Shown: positions 40,293 to 49,567, counted from the first letter of the stretch. The stretch is DNA of 64,000 nucleotides from Chloroflexota bacterium (GCA_016190445.1 JACPQL010000044.1:1-64000); one strand, 5' to 3'. Notes: generated by a model from the letters alone, not told the origin. Translations and numbers: made by a program.

Positions 40293-41423
40293 CGCGCCCA
40301 TCTCCTGGGCGACCAGCTCCCGGTGGAAGTCGGGGTCGCCGAAGGAGAGCTCCCAGGCCTTGGCCCGCCGGGTGAACAACTGTAGGTCGTGCTCCATGGT
40401 GAAGCCGATGGCGCCGTGGCTCTGGTGGGCCAGGGAGGAGACGCGGGCGCTGGCGGCGGAGCACCATGCCTTGGCCATGGCCACCTCCAGCCCTGCCTTG
40501 TCTCCCTGGGCCAGCTTCCACGCTGCCTGGTACATGATGTACCGCGAGCCCTCCACGTCCGTCGCCATATCGGCGCAGTGGTGCTGGATGGCCTGGAAGC
40601 TGCCGATGGGCCGCCCAAACTGGACCCTTTGCTTGGCGTACTCCACCGTCATCTCCAGCACCCGGTCCATGTTGCCCACTAGCTGCGCGCAGAGGGCCAC
40701 CGCCGCCCAGTCGCGCATCCTCTCCACGATGGCCCATCCCCCGTCCACCTGGCCCAGCACACTATTCCTGGGGACAGCCACGTTCTCCAGGGCCACCTCG
40801 CACTGCCGGTCCGAGGCGATGGTCTTCAGCACCCTGCGCTTCAGGCCACGCGCGTCTCCCGGGACGATAAACACGGTGACGCCCTCCTCAGGGCCACCGC
40901 CGGTCCCGGTGCGTGCCGCCACCAGCAGGTAGTCCGACACGTGGGCGTCGGGCACAAACAGCTTGGTGCCGTTGAGCACATATTCCCCTGCCCGTGCCTG
41001 CGCCTGGAGCTGGATACCAGAGGCCTCAAAGGTTGCCGATGGCTCTGCGATGGCGGCGGTGCAGATGATCTGGCCTTGCGCTATCTTGGGCAAGAGGTCT
41101 CGCTTCTGCTCCGCGGTGCCGAACTCCGCCAGCGGCAGCCCTCCCAGCACCACCGTGGGCAGGAAAGGCCCCGGCAGCAACGCCCGGCCCATCTCCTCCA
41201 GGAGCACCGCCAGGTCCACGAAGCCCGCCCCCATTCCGCCGTGCTCCTCCGGCACCATCAGCCCCAGCCACCCCAGCTCAGCCATCTTGGCCCAGAGTTC
41301 TGGGCTGTAGCCCCGCTCGTCCTTCTCCGTGGCCCGCACGAAGGAGGTGGGACACTCCCGCTCCAGGAACTCTCGGGCACTGTTCTTCAACATCTGCTGG
41401 CTTTCACTCAGACCCAGGTCCAT
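40290..41423 (-). CDS. Acyl-CoA dehydrogenase
   Basis: A 377-residue flavoenzyme of the acyl-CoA dehydrogenase family, oxidising a saturated acyl-CoA. Seen are the FAD-binding ICTAAIAEPSATFEASG, LNGTKLFVPDA, and the C-terminal QRVQFGRPIGSFQAIQHHCADM and YVMYQAAWKLAQG-like segments with HQSHGAIGFTMEHDLQLF. ATG at 41423 has AAGGAG six nt before it, abutting MITE A9. Substrate class is not clear; alone in its block. Confidence 0.9.
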   Translation of the reverse strand: MDLGLSESQQMLKNSAREFLERECPTSFVRATEKDERGYSPELWAKMAELGWLGLMVPEEHGGMGAGFVDLAVLLEEMGRALLPGPFLPTVVLGGLPLAEFGTAEQKRDLLPKIAQGQIICTAAIAEPSATFEASGIQLQAQARAGEYVLNGTKLFVPDAHVSDYLLVAARTGTGGGPEEGVTVFIVPGDARGLKRRVLKTIASDRQCEVALENVAVPRNSVLGQVDGGWAIVERMRDWAAVALCAQLVGNMDRVLEMTVEYAKQRVQFGRPIGSFQAIQHHCADMATDVEGSRYIMYQAAWKLAQGDKAGLEVAMAKAWCSAASARVSSLAHQSHGAIGFTMEHDLQLFTRRAKAWELSFGDPDFHRELVAQEMGA

Positions 41424-41433
41424 TGGAGTCTCC

Positions 41434-41582
41434 TTAGCAGGGTGTTGGAAAACACCCCCAAACCCCCTCAAGGGGGTTCAAGGTATCCCCTTCGGGGATG
41501 AACTTTTATCAGGGGGACACCCCCTGAAACCCCCGGCAGGGGGGCGAAGCCCCTCTGCACACCCCTCTTTCAGCAGCCTGTC
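41434..41582. mobile_element. IS630-type MITE, copy A9
   Basis: Left end TTAGCAGGGTGTTGGAAAAC and right end on the minus strand CTGACAGGCTGCTGAAAGAG form imperfect inverted repeats. Interior has CCCCTGAAACCCCCGGCAGG and GGGGGGCGAAGCCCC. Read on the minus strand, CTAAGGAG at the left end is the Shine-Dalgarno of the acyl-CoA dehydrogenase. Confidence 0.6.
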
Positions 41583-41650
41583 AGGCGCAGTCCAACCACC
41601 GGTAGCCACAGCGCGGGGCCGGTGTCAGGCGGATGGGCGCGGCTTGTGCC

Positions 41651-41893
41651 CTAGTGACCGCTCACGGCCAGGCAGGTCACAGTGCGCACTATGCCGCTGA
41701 CGGTATGGATCTTGCCGGTCACCAGGTCGCCCACCGAGTTGAGATCGTCCGCCTCGAGCACAGCGATAATGTCGTAGGGTCCGGTGACTACATCTACCGA
41801 GGCAACGCCTTTCACCCGGTTCAGGGCCATCACGACATCCCTGGTCTTGCCCACCGCCGTCTCTATGAGCACGAAAGCCTTGGTCGTTGCCAT
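41651..41893 (-). CDS. Stand-alone Lrp/AsnC ligand-binding (RAM) domain protein
   Basis: An 80-residue protein with the alpha-beta ligand-binding fold of Lrp/AsnC: AFVLIETAVGKTRDVVMALN, GVASVDVVTGPYDIIAVLEADDL and KIHTVSGIVRTVTCLAV. There is no DNA-binding domain. Such stand-alone domains bind amino acids or assemble; role in this context is unknown. It is divergent from rsmG. Confidence 0.88.
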   Translation of the reverse strand: MATTKAFVLIETAVGKTRDVVMALNRVKGVASVDVVTGPYDIIAVLEADDLNSVGDLVTGKIHTVSGIVRTVTCLAVSGH

Positions 41894-42002
41894 GGTCCCA
41901 CCTCACGGCACAGCTTTGGGAGAGGCGAGGTCATTCTATGACGCCCTTCCTAAGGTGTCAACGCGCGGGCCTGGCAGCGTCAGCCTTATGTCGCTACGGG
42001 CA

Positions 42003-42011
42003 TGGTATAAT
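42003..42011 (+). promoter_or_regulatory. Extended -10 promoter element of rsmG
   Basis: TGGTATAAT: a perfect TATAAT (42006-42011) with TG one base upstream at 42003-42004. No good -35 is present; extended -10 promoters can do without. It lies 28 bp before the GTG start. Confidence 0.55.
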
Positions 42012-42039
42012 CGCCCCAGTCGTTACTACTGGAGGTGTG

Positions 42040-42759
42040 GTGGAGGTCTTACGCGAAGGAGCACGCCGCCTGGGGGTGGAGCTATCGCCAGCGCAGCTAG
42101 AGCAGTTCCAGCGGTACTATGCCGAGCTGGACGACTGGAACCGGCGCATCAACCTGACCTCTATTACCGGCCTGGTGGAGGTCCAGCGAGGCCACTTCCT
42201 GGACTCCCTCACCGTGGCCAATGTGCTCCCAGATGCGGTGAAGACGGAGGGGCGCCTTATTGACATCGGCTCCGGCGCAGGTTTCCCGGGCCTGCCCCTC
42301 AAGATCGCGTTCCCCGGCATGACAGTGGCGCTGGTGGAGTCCGTCGCCAAGAAGGCCCGCTTCCTGCTCCATCTGGTGAGCGTGTTGGAGCTGGAGGGCG
42401 TATTCGTCCACAGCGAGCGGGCCGAGGTGCTGGCCCACCAGGAGGGCCTGCGCGAGTCCTTCGACGTGGCCGTGTCGCGGGCGGTGGTGGCAGCCGTGCC
42501 CGCGCTGCTGGAGCTGATGCTGCCTTTCTGCAAGGAGGGCGGCTTGGTGGTGGCCCAGAAGAAGGGAGAAAGGCTAGAGCAGGAGCTGGCAAGCAGCCGG
42601 CGAGCCCTGGCCCTGCTGGGAGGCGCGCTTCAGGAGGTGCGTCCCGTGGCGGTGCCAGGCCTCTCCGACGGCCGGGTGCTGGTGGTGGTGAACAAGGCAG
42701 CGGCCACACCTACCGGCTATCCCCGGCGCCCCGGAATGCCGGTCAAGCGCCCGCTGTAG
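42040..42759 (+). CDS. rsmG: 16S rRNA (guanine-N7)-methyltransferase RsmG
   Basis: A 239-residue SAM methyltransferase modifying G527 of 16S rRNA. Motif I LIDIGSGAGFPGLPLKIA, and NLTSITGLVEVQRGHFLDSL near the N terminus match RsmG; VALVESVAKKARFL is the acidic loop region. GTG at 42040 follows GGAGG with a 4-nt gap; GTG at 42037 is too close. It has its own extended -10 promoter and is followed by a membrane-protein gene. Confidence 0.9.
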   Translation: MEVLREGARRLGVELSPAQLEQFQRYYAELDDWNRRINLTSITGLVEVQRGHFLDSLTVANVLPDAVKTEGRLIDIGSGAGFPGLPLKIAFPGMTVALVESVAKKARFLLHLVSVLELEGVFVHSERAEVLAHQEGLRESFDVAVSRAVVAAVPALLELMLPFCKEGGLVVAQKKGERLEQELASSRRALALLGGALQEVRPVAVPGLSDGRVLVVVNKAAATPTGYPRRPGMPVKRPL

Positions 42760-42791
42760 ATGGTTGCCAAATTGGTAGATGAGGTGAAATC

Positions 42792-43841
42792 GTGACGGAG
42801 CGTGACCGACCCCAAGGGGGAGCGACCGGGCTCGCCCTGGGACGCCGGGTGCTCTCGCTGCCCACACTGGTCTCTTTCGCCGTGGCAGTCGCCCTGGTGG
42901 CGTTCCTGCTGACCCGCTTCCGGGTTGACCTCTCCTCCACCTGGGATACCGTCCGTCAGAGCAACCTCGCCTTGTACCTGCTGGCTGTCGCCGTCCACTA
43001 CCTCACCTTCGTCTTCCGGGGGGCCCGGTGGCGTCTCCTCCTGGCCAACGCGAAGGACGGGCCCGCTGAAAGCCCGGCCGCCCGTGTGTCCGCCCTGCAC
43101 TGCGGCCAACTGATTCTGCTGAGCTGGTTCGTCAACTGCATCTCCTGGTTCCGAGTGGGGGACGCCTACAGGGGCTACGCCTACACCGAGGACACCGGCT
43201 CCCCCTTCTCCCGCACCATGGGCACCATACTGGCCGAGCGGGTCCTGGACGTGGTCATGGTGGTCATCCTGGTCTCCCTGGCCGCCCTGGTCCTGTACCT
43301 TGAGGGAACGGGCCCCGCGCCCATCTTTCTGGCGATGGCCCTGGCCATGCTGGCGGTGTCGGTGGCAGCGCTGGTGGCCATGCGGCTTGTCCGGGCGCGG
43401 CTGGCCCACCTCCTGCCGGAGCGGCTGGAGCGGGCCTACCACCGCTTTCACCAGGGGACCATGGGCAGCTTTCGCCGCCTCCACTGGGTGTTCCTCCTGG
43501 GTGCGCTGGCCTGGGTGTGCGAGGTGGGGCGGCTCTACCTGGTGGTGCAGGCGGTGGGCCTGCCCGTGGGGGTGGGGCTGCTCCTCTTTGTTCCCCTGGC
43601 CAACGCCCTCCTCACCACCATCCCTCTGACCCCTGGCGGCCTGGGCATAGTGGAGACCGGCATCACCGGCCTCCTCATGCTGGCCCTGGGGCGGGAGGAG
43701 GCGGTGGCGGTGGCCCTGGTGGACCGGTCCATCAGCTACCTGAGCATCGTAGTGGTGGGCGGCGCCCTCTTCGCTGCGCGCCATCTCTCCCGTGCCCGCC
43801 GCTCCCGCGGACGCCCCTACCCCGTGACCGGGGCGGAGTAG
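42792..43841 (+). CDS. Flippase-like (LPG synthase TM/UPF0104) membrane protein
   Basis: A 349-residue polytopic membrane protein of the lysylphosphatidylglycerol synthase TM / UPF0104 family (AglD-like). About eight TM helices, with the family motif FVNCISWFRVGDAYRGYAY near residue 112 and VFLLGALAWVCEVGRLYLVVQAVGL, TTIPLTPGGLGIVETGI near the end. GTG start at 42792 has GAGGTGAAATC upstream. The substrate (lipid-linked glycan or phospholipid) is not known. Confidence 0.82.
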   Translation: MTERDRPQGGATGLALGRRVLSLPTLVSFAVAVALVAFLLTRFRVDLSSTWDTVRQSNLALYLLAVAVHYLTFVFRGARWRLLLANAKDGPAESPAARVSALHCGQLILLSWFVNCISWFRVGDAYRGYAYTEDTGSPFSRTMGTILAERVLDVVMVVILVSLAALVLYLEGTGPAPIFLAMALAMLAVSVAALVAMRLVRARLAHLLPERLERAYHRFHQGTMGSFRRLHWVFLLGALAWVCEVGRLYLVVQAVGLPVGVGLLLFVPLANALLTTIPLTPGGLGIVETGITGLLMLALGREEAVAVALVDRSISYLSIVVVGGALFAARHLSRARRSRGRPYPVTGAE

Positions 43842-43916
43842 GACTATACCGCGCTTGAGGTTGGTCAAGCTCGGCATGCCACCCTCAGAGGCCCACAGGA
43901 CGGGCCATTTCACGGA

Positions 43917-44876
43917 CTAGTGTCGCGGGAGCCCCCCTCCCCCCAGCAGCGCCTCCACCTCCGCTCGCGTCGGCATGGCCTCCTGGGCGCCGGGCCTGGT
44001 CACCGCCAGCGCCCCCGCCGCCATGGCCCACCTTAGCGCCTCCTGCATCGGCCTCCCCTCCGCCAGGGCCACCGCCAGCCCCGCGTTGAAGGCGTCGCCG
44101 GCGCCCACGGTGTCCACGGCCCGCACCGGGTAGGCGGGCAAAATCCCTTCGCCGTGGCGGTCCGCCCACGCCGCCCCCTTCTCCCCCAGCTTCACCACCG
44201 CCGCGGGAGCGCCGCCCAGTCGCAGGTCACGCGCCGCCGCCCGCGCCTCCTGTAGCCCAGTCACCGGGAGGCCCACCAGTGGCTCCGCCTCCGTCTCGTT
44301 GGGCGTCATCACGTGGAGGTACCGCCACATCTCCAGTGGGAAGGGCCGGGCCGGGGCCGGGTCCAACACCACCCAGCACCCCCTGGCGTGGGCCTGGCGC
44401 GCCACCTCCAGGGAGACCTGCGGCGGCACCTCCAGTTGCAGCATCAGGGCGTGCGCCCCCTCCATGGCCGCCACTGCGCGCGCCGCGTCCTCGGGTCCGG
44501 TGGCCCAGTTGGCGCCAGGGACCTGGATGATGCGGTTCTGGCCCGTGGTCTCCTCCACGTCCAGAATGGCCACGCCCGAGGCGTGCTCGGTGTCCTCCGC
44601 CACGCCGCTCACGTCCACCCCGGCGCGGGCCATCGAATCCAGGAGCTCGTGGCCAAATGCGTCGGCACCCACCCGGCCCACCATGCGGCACAGCGCACCC
44701 AGCCGGGCGCAGGCCACTGCCTGGTTGGCCCCCTTGCCGCCCGGGGTGATGAAGTAGCGCGAGCCCACCACCGTCTCCCCGGTCTCCGGCAGCCGGGGCG
44801 CCACGGCAAAGATGTCCATGTTTATGCCACCCAGCACCACGATGGTGGGCCTCTCCCCCGACCCGGCCTGTCTCAT
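43917..44876 (-). CDS. Ribokinase-family (PfkB) carbohydrate kinase
   Basis: A 319-residue PfkB-family kinase, most like ribokinase. Seen are GGINMDIFAVAPRLPETGETVVG, GGKGANQAVACARLGA near residue 47, and VDTVGAGDAFNAGLAVALAEG with the catalytic Asp (GAGDAF) near residue 253. ATG at 44876 follows GAGGAGG by 5 nt. No ribose transporter flanks it; the substrate is inferred. Confidence 0.9.
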   Translation of the reverse strand: MRQAGSGERPTIVVLGGINMDIFAVAPRLPETGETVVGSRYFITPGGKGANQAVACARLGALCRMVGRVGADAFGHELLDSMARAGVDVSGVAEDTEHASGVAILDVEETTGQNRIIQVPGANWATGPEDAARAVAAMEGAHALMLQLEVPPQVSLEVARQAHARGCWVVLDPAPARPFPLEMWRYLHVMTPNETEAEPLVGLPVTGLQEARAAARDLRLGGAPAAVVKLGEKGAAWADRHGEGILPAYPVRAVDTVGAGDAFNAGLAVALAEGRPMQEALRWAMAAGALAVTRPGAQEAMPTRAEVEALLGGGGLPRH

Positions 44877-44949
44877 AAGGGCCTCCTCTTTCTACCAGGG
44901 CCGGAGGCATTATAGCGTCCGTCCTTTGCCATTGCTGCCCCAGCTCACC

Positions 44950-45004
44950 GTAGGGCATCACGACAGGTCGGGACGATCTACAGATTCAATCGCCGTTTTG
45001 GCCC
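44950..45004. repeat. Dispersed repeat D, copy 2
   Basis: GTAGGGCATCACGACAGGTCGGGAC-type sequence matching 22728-22782 over about 55 bp. It lies just before the promoter of the FAD/Fe-S oxidoreductase. Confidence 0.6.
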
Positions 45005-45014
45005 CCCCTTGCCG

Positions 45015-45043
45015 TTGCTGCCTGGGGGTGGCTACGCTAGACT
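45015..45043 (+). promoter_or_regulatory. Probable promoter of the FAD/Fe-S oxidoreductase
   Basis: TTGCTG (45015-45020) and TAGACT (45038-45043) with 17-bp spacing, 36 bp before the start codon. Confidence 0.4.
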
Positions 45044-45078
45044 CTACGACCCAGACCCGAGTACACCCAGGAGACAGG

Positions 45079-47964
45079 ATGAGCGCGCAGGATACCCCCG
45101 AGCTTGAGCGCGAGCTAAGACGCCACCTGGAAGGCGAGGTGCACTTCGACCGCATGTACCGGCTGCTGTACGCCACCGATGCCTCCATCTACCAGATGGA
45201 GCCGGTAGGCGTTGTGCTTCCCCGCCACCGCGACGACGTGGTGGCCGTGGTGAAGACGGCGGCCCGCTACGGCGTGGCCATCCTTCCCCGGGGCGCCGGC
45301 ACCAGCCTGGCGGGCCAGGCGGTGAACCACGCCATCGTCCTGGACCTCTCCAAGTATATGTGCGGCGTGGTGGAGGTGCTGCCGGAGGAGCGTGTCGCCA
45401 GGGTCCAGCCAGGCATCGTGGTGGACGCCTTGAACCGCCACGTGCGCCCTCACAGCCTCCAGTACGCCCCGGACCCCACCACCAGCAACCGCGCCACGGT
45501 GGGCGGAGGCATCGGCAACAACTCCTGTGGCTCCCACTCCGTCATCTACGGCAAGACCCTGGACCATGTGAAGGGGCTGGAGGTTGTCCTGGCCAGTGGA
45601 GACGTAGTCCACCTGGGGCTTCTCTCGGCCCCGGAGCTGGAGCGAAAGCTGGCCCTGGACACCCCGGAGGGCCACGCCTACCGGGAGGTGCGCCGCATCG
45701 CCCACGAGCAACGAGATGAAATCGTGGGCCGCTACCCCAAAATCATGCGGCGCGTCTCCGGCTATAACCTGGACAGCTTCCTGGACGACGCCCCCTTCGA
45801 CTTGGCCCGCATGGTGGTGGGCTCCGAGGGCACTCTGGCGGTGGTCACCGAGGCCACGGTGGGCCTGGTGCCCGTCCCACGGATGAAGGCCCTGGCGGTG
45901 GTCCACTTCCAGGACGTCATCCGGGCCATGGAGGCCACCATGCCCATCCTGGAGCACCGGCCCTCGGCCGTGGAGCTGGTGGACCGGATGGTTCTGGAGC
46001 GCACCCGCCAGTCGGCGGGGTTCGCCCGGCGGCTCACCTTCGTCGAAGGCGACCCTGGCGCCCTGCTCCTGGTAGAGTTCTACGGCGAGAGCGAGTCGGA
46101 GCTACGGGGCAAGCTGGAGGCGCTTCGCCAGGACATGGAGCGCCGTCGCCTGGCCTCCACCACACTCGCCATGACAGACCCCGCCCAGCAGGCCAACGTC
46201 TGGGCGGTGCGTCGGGCAGGCCAGGGCCTGCTCATGAGCGTCAAGGGCGACGCCAAGCCCCTCGCCTTCGTGGAGGACGCCGCGGTGCCTCCGGAGCGGC
46301 TGCCCGAGTACGTGGCCCGCTTCCAGGATGTCCTCCGCCGCCACAACACCGAGGCTGGCTTCTACGCCCACGCCAGCGTCGGGTGCCTCCACATCCGCCC
46401 CATGGTGGACCTCAAGACCCAGCAGGGCCTGGAGACCCTGGTCTCCATCTCCCGGGAGGTCTCCGACCTGGTGCTGGAACTGGGCGGCTCCCTCAGCGGC
46501 GAGCACGGCGACGGCATCGTCCGGGGCGTGTGGACGGAGAAGATGTTCGGCGCCGCGCTGACCGATGCCTTCCGCCAGGTGAAGCGCGCCTTCGATCCCC
46601 AGGGCATCATGAACCCCGGCAAGATCGTGGACACGCCCCCACTCACCGAGAACCTGCGCATCGGGCCCACCTACCGGGCCATGGACCTGGACACGCACCT
46701 GGACTTCTCCGCCGACGGGGGCTACGCCGGGGCCGCGGAGCTGTGCAGCGGGCTGGGGGCCTGCCGCAAGATGGAAGGTGCCATGTGCCCCTCCTACATG
46801 ACCACCAAGGAGGAGGAGCACACCACCCGCGCCAGGGCCAACGCCCTGCGCGCAGTCCTCTCCGGCGCCCTTCCTCCCACCGAGCTTGCTGGCAACCGAC
46901 TGTACAGGGTGCTGGACCTCTGCCTGGAGTGCAAGGCGTGCAAGGCAGAGTGCCCCGCCGGGGTGGACATGGCCAAGCTCAAGTATGAGTTCCTGGCCCG
47001 CTACTACCAGGCCAACGGCACTCCTCTGCGGGCCTGGCTCTTCGCCCACATCGCCACCTGGGGCCGCCTGGGCTGTGCCCTGGCCCCAGTGTCCAACTGG
47101 GCGGTCGGCAATCCACTGTCCCGCTGGGCCATGGAGAGACTATTGGGTATTGACCGGCGGCGGCACCTGCCGCTCTGTGTCCGGCCCACCTTCCAGTCCT
47201 GGTCCCGCCGTCACCGGGCAGAGGTAGCTTCACCCCTCCGAGGCGAGGTGGTCCTGTTCGACGACACCTTCATGGACTACCACTACCCCCAGGTTGGCGT
47301 GGCGGCCACCAGGCTCTTGGAGGCACTGGGCTTCCGGGTGGTGGTGGTGAAGAAAGGGTGCTGCGGGCGTCCCATGATATCCAAGGGACTGCTGAAGAGG
47401 GCCAGGGACAACGCCCAACACAACGTTGACCTGCTCTACCCCTACGCTACACGCGGGGTACCCATTGTGGGGTGCGAGCCCAGTTGCCTGCTGACGTTGC
47501 GGGACGAGTACCCCGACCTCCTGCACGACGACAAGGCGCGGGTGGTGGCCAGCCAGGCGCTGATGATGGAGGAGTTGCTGATGAAGGTGGCAGGGGAGCA
47601 GAACATGGCCCAGGTCTTTCGGGAGACCCCCAGGGACATCCTGTACCACGCCCACTGCCACCAGAGGGCGCTGGTGGGCGCCGAGCCCGCCATCCAAGCG
47701 CTGCGGCTGGTTCCGGGCCACAGGGTGGAGCTGGTGGACGCAGGGTGCTGCGGCTTGGCGGGCGCCTTCGGCTACGAGAGGGAGCACTACGACGTCTCCT
47801 ACGCTGTAGGCGCCCAGCGCCTTTTCCCAGCCCTCCAGGCGCCGGAAAAGGCGGGGTGCACCGTCGCCGTCTCCGGCGCCTCCTGCCGCCAGCAGGTCGA
47901 GCACTTCACCGGCCGCCGGGCCCGCCACTGGGTGGAACTTCTGGCCGACGCGCTGGCTGAATAG
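45079..47964 (+). CDS. Fused FAD-linked oxidase and 4Fe-4S (CCG) oxidoreductase
   Basis: A 961-residue protein similar to YdiJ/D-lactate or glycolate dehydrogenase fusions. The N-terminal half is an FAD-binding PCMH domain (GVAILPRGAGTSLAGQAV; GNNSCGSHSVIYGK) and FAD-linked oxidase C-terminal domain (SLSGEHGDGIVRG). The second half has two 4Fe-4S motifs (CSGLGACRKMEGAMCPSY; CLECKACKAECPAGVDM) and two CCG motifs (KKGCCGRPM; DAGCCGLAGAFGYE). ATG at 45079 follows AGGAGACAGG. Likely oxidises a 2-hydroxy acid and passes electrons to a quinone or other acceptor. Confidence 0.9.
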   Translation: MSAQDTPELERELRRHLEGEVHFDRMYRLLYATDASIYQMEPVGVVLPRHRDDVVAVVKTAARYGVAILPRGAGTSLAGQAVNHAIVLDLSKYMCGVVEVLPEERVARVQPGIVVDALNRHVRPHSLQYAPDPTTSNRATVGGGIGNNSCGSHSVIYGKTLDHVKGLEVVLASGDVVHLGLLSAPELERKLALDTPEGHAYREVRRIAHEQRDEIVGRYPKIMRRVSGYNLDSFLDDAPFDLARMVVGSEGTLAVVTEATVGLVPVPRMKALAVVHFQDVIRAMEATMPILEHRPSAVELVDRMVLERTRQSAGFARRLTFVEGDPGALLLVEFYGESESELRGKLEALRQDMERRRLASTTLAMTDPAQQANVWAVRRAGQGLLMSVKGDAKPLAFVEDAAVPPERLPEYVARFQDVLRRHNTEAGFYAHASVGCLHIRPMVDLKTQQGLETLVSISREVSDLVLELGGSLSGEHGDGIVRGVWTEKMFGAALTDAFRQVKRAFDPQGIMNPGKIVDTPPLTENLRIGPTYRAMDLDTHLDFSADGGYAGAAELCSGLGACRKMEGAMCPSYMTTKEEEHTTRARANALRAVLSGALPPTELAGNRLYRVLDLCLECKACKAECPAGVDMAKLKYEFLARYYQANGTPLRAWLFAHIATWGRLGCALAPVSNWAVGNPLSRWAMERLLGIDRRRHLPLCVRPTFQSWSRRHRAEVASPLRGEVVLFDDTFMDYHYPQVGVAATRLLEALGFRVVVVKKGCCGRPMISKGLLKRARDNAQHNVDLLYPYATRGVPIVGCEPSCLLTLRDEYPDLLHDDKARVVASQALMMEELLMKVAGEQNMAQVFRETPRDILYHAHCHQRALVGAEPAIQALRLVPGHRVELVDAGCCGLAGAFGYEREHYDVSYAVGAQRLFPALQAPEKAGCTVAVSGASCRQQVEHFTGRRARHWVELLADALAE

Positions 47965-47980
47965 CACGTGGCTAACTAAA

Positions 47981-48010
47981 AGGAAGGAGGCCCCATGGGG
48001 CCCCCTTCCT
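47981..48010 (-). terminator. Hairpin terminator after the first barrel gene
   Basis: AGGAAGGAGGCCCC / GGGGCCCCCTTCCT is a 14-bp stem with one mismatch. On the minus strand it follows the stop of the first barrel gene and is followed by TTTT; it may also stop the plus-strand oxidoreductase. Confidence 0.65.
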
Positions 48011-48038
48011 ACCAAAGGCCGCCGTAGCTGTGCTGGGC

Positions 48039-48329
48039 CTAGACCAGGACCTCCTGGATCTGGGCCTCGGTGCGCGTGACGTGGCCCAAGAACTCCTTGC
48101 GGAGTTTCTGGCGCTCGGTGGTATCCAGAATCCGCTGTAGGGCGCCAAGGTCCTTGACAGCGATCATTATGGTGCGCTCCGGCCAGCCCATAAGGGCGTC
48201 GCCGTACACGTGGAACTCCGTGACGCCGGGCTGGCTCGTCCAAAACCGCTTTGCCGTTTCGGTCAAAAAGCGGTCAAGCTCATCCGATTTGCCGGGAGCC
48301 GGGTCGCAGCGAACGGTGAAGTAAACCAT
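48039..48329 (-). CDS. Dimeric alpha/beta-barrel small protein, copy 1
   Basis: A 96-residue protein with the ferredoxin-like alpha-beta layout of dimeric alpha-beta-barrel (ABM/NIPSNAP-like) proteins: MVYFTVRCDPAPGK, FWTSQPGVTEFHVYGDALMGWPER, LRKEFLGHVTRTEAQIQ. It is about 70 % identical to a second copy at 48926-49216, in the same orientation. A long leader and a promoter precede each copy. The role is unknown; no catalytic residues are recognised. Confidence 0.75.
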   Translation of the reverse strand: MVYFTVRCDPAPGKSDELDRFLTETAKRFWTSQPGVTEFHVYGDALMGWPERTIMIAVKDLGALQRILDTTERQKLRKEFLGHVTRTEAQIQEVLV

Positions 48330-48738
48330 CGCTCCTCCTCTCCTCTTTCCCCTTCACCTCAATCTGACCCAACTACGGCGGCCCTTGGTTTGGTCCCGAG
48401 GCAACTCACCCACGCCTCTAGCTGACCACTATGCTCGCCTGGGCTAGCGACATCCGTAGCCGCATAGGCGCTTTGCCCGCCCACAACTACGGAGCTACAC
48501 TAGGTGCTAGGCCCCAGGTCGTCCCCCTCTCCTGCCAGGCATCCGCTTTGACCCGCGGAACCGCGGCAAGCAGGGCCTCACCCGCCCGAGCCAGGAGAAG
48601 CCTCGCGTTAGTCTCCCGAACCAGGCCATCTCCACCCCACCTCCCCGCCGGCAAAAGCGAGAAACACTCACCCTCCGCGCCTGCATCAACCTTTTCGCTC
48701 AGCGCCTTACGGAACATCGCAAATATCTGACGAATTCC

Positions 48739-48767
48739 TTTGTACCACAGGGGTAAAGGAGTGTCAA
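48739..48767 (-). promoter_or_regulatory. Promoter of barrel gene copy 1, upstream of a ~400-nt leader
   Basis: On the minus strand TTGACA (48767-48762), 17-bp spacer, TACAAA (48744-48739). The gene starts about 400 nt downstream. The intervening leader (48330-48738) is duplicated, in part, before copy 2. Within it, ATGRCCTGGTTCGGGAGACT-type sequence with GGAGGTG upstream begins at 48629 in this copy and at 49459 in the other. Confidence 0.6.
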
Positions 48768-48850
48768 CATTGTGACAGAGAGAACGGGCAGGCCTGCCCT
48801 CCACCCTGCGGAGCAACGGACCGGCGCACTGGCGGGAGTCGTGTGAGGCC

Positions 48851-48888
48851 AAGCAAGAAGGAGGCCCAATGTGGCCTCCTTCTTGCTT
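48851..48888. terminator. 16-bp perfect hairpin at the end of barrel copy 2
   Basis: AAGCAAGAAGGAGGCC (48851-48866) and GGCCTCCTTCTTGCTT (48873-48888) pair over 16 bp around a 6-nt loop. It is placed like the 47981-48010 hairpin, after the second copy on the minus strand; there is no T-run. Confidence 0.6.
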
Positions 48889-48925
48889 GCTTGCCAAAGA
48901 AAGGCCGCCGTAGCTGTTGCTGTGC

Positions 48926-49216
48926 CTAGACTATTAGCTCCTGGATCTGCGCCTCTGTGCGCGAGACGTAGCCCAGGAACTCCTTGCGGACTCTCTGACG
49001 TCCCTCGCTGTCTAGGACCTTCTGTAGGCTGGCCATGTCCCGGACGCCGATCGTTATGGTGCGCTCGGGCCAGCCCAAGAGCTTGTCACCGTACACGTGG
49101 TACTCCGCGACGCCGGCCTGGCTCGTCCAGAACTGCTTCCCCGCGCCCGTCAAGAGGCGATCCAACTCCTCTACTTTGCCAGGAGCCGGGTCGCAGCGGA
49201 CAGTGTAGTAAACCAT
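48926..49216 (-). CDS. Dimeric alpha/beta-barrel small protein, copy 2
   Basis: A 96-residue paralogue of 48039-48329: MVYYTVRCDPAPGK, FWTSQAGVAEYHVYGDKLLGWPER, VRKEFLGYVSRTEAQIQELIV. Amino-acid differences are mostly conservative, and the flanking leader and hairpin are duplicated as well, so a tandem segmental duplication with subsequent divergence is indicated. Function unknown. Confidence 0.75.
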   Translation of the reverse strand: MVYYTVRCDPAPGKVEELDRLLTGAGKQFWTSQAGVAEYHVYGDKLLGWPERTITIGVRDMASLQKVLDSEGRQRVRKEFLGYVSRTEAQIQELIV

Positions 49217-49567
49217 CTCTCCTCCTCCTCTTCTCTCGTCACTTCAACCTGATCCAGCTACGGTAGCCTTTGCTTTGGCCCCGAGGCCACTCACCCGCGC
49301 CTCTAGTTGACCGCCATGCTCACCCAGTCTAGCAGCAAGCAGACTCACCTAACCGCTTCTACGTTTTCGGCGTCTGCTTTGACCTGCGTAGCCGCGGCAC
49401 ACGGCACCTCACCCGCCCGAGCCAGGAGAAGCCTCGGCTAGTCTCCCGAACCAGGTCATCTCCACCTCACCTCCCCCACCTGTCAAAACGAAAAACGCCA
49501 TCCCCGGCGTCTCTGCCAACCCATTCAGTCAGCGCCCTACGGAACGCTGCGAATACCTGACGAATTC

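Noticed and set aside
42717-43913. 398-codon minus-strand frame opposite the flippase-like gene
   Set aside because: Composition is Gly/His/Gln-rich as expected for an antisense shadow; the plus strand has clear TM motifs.
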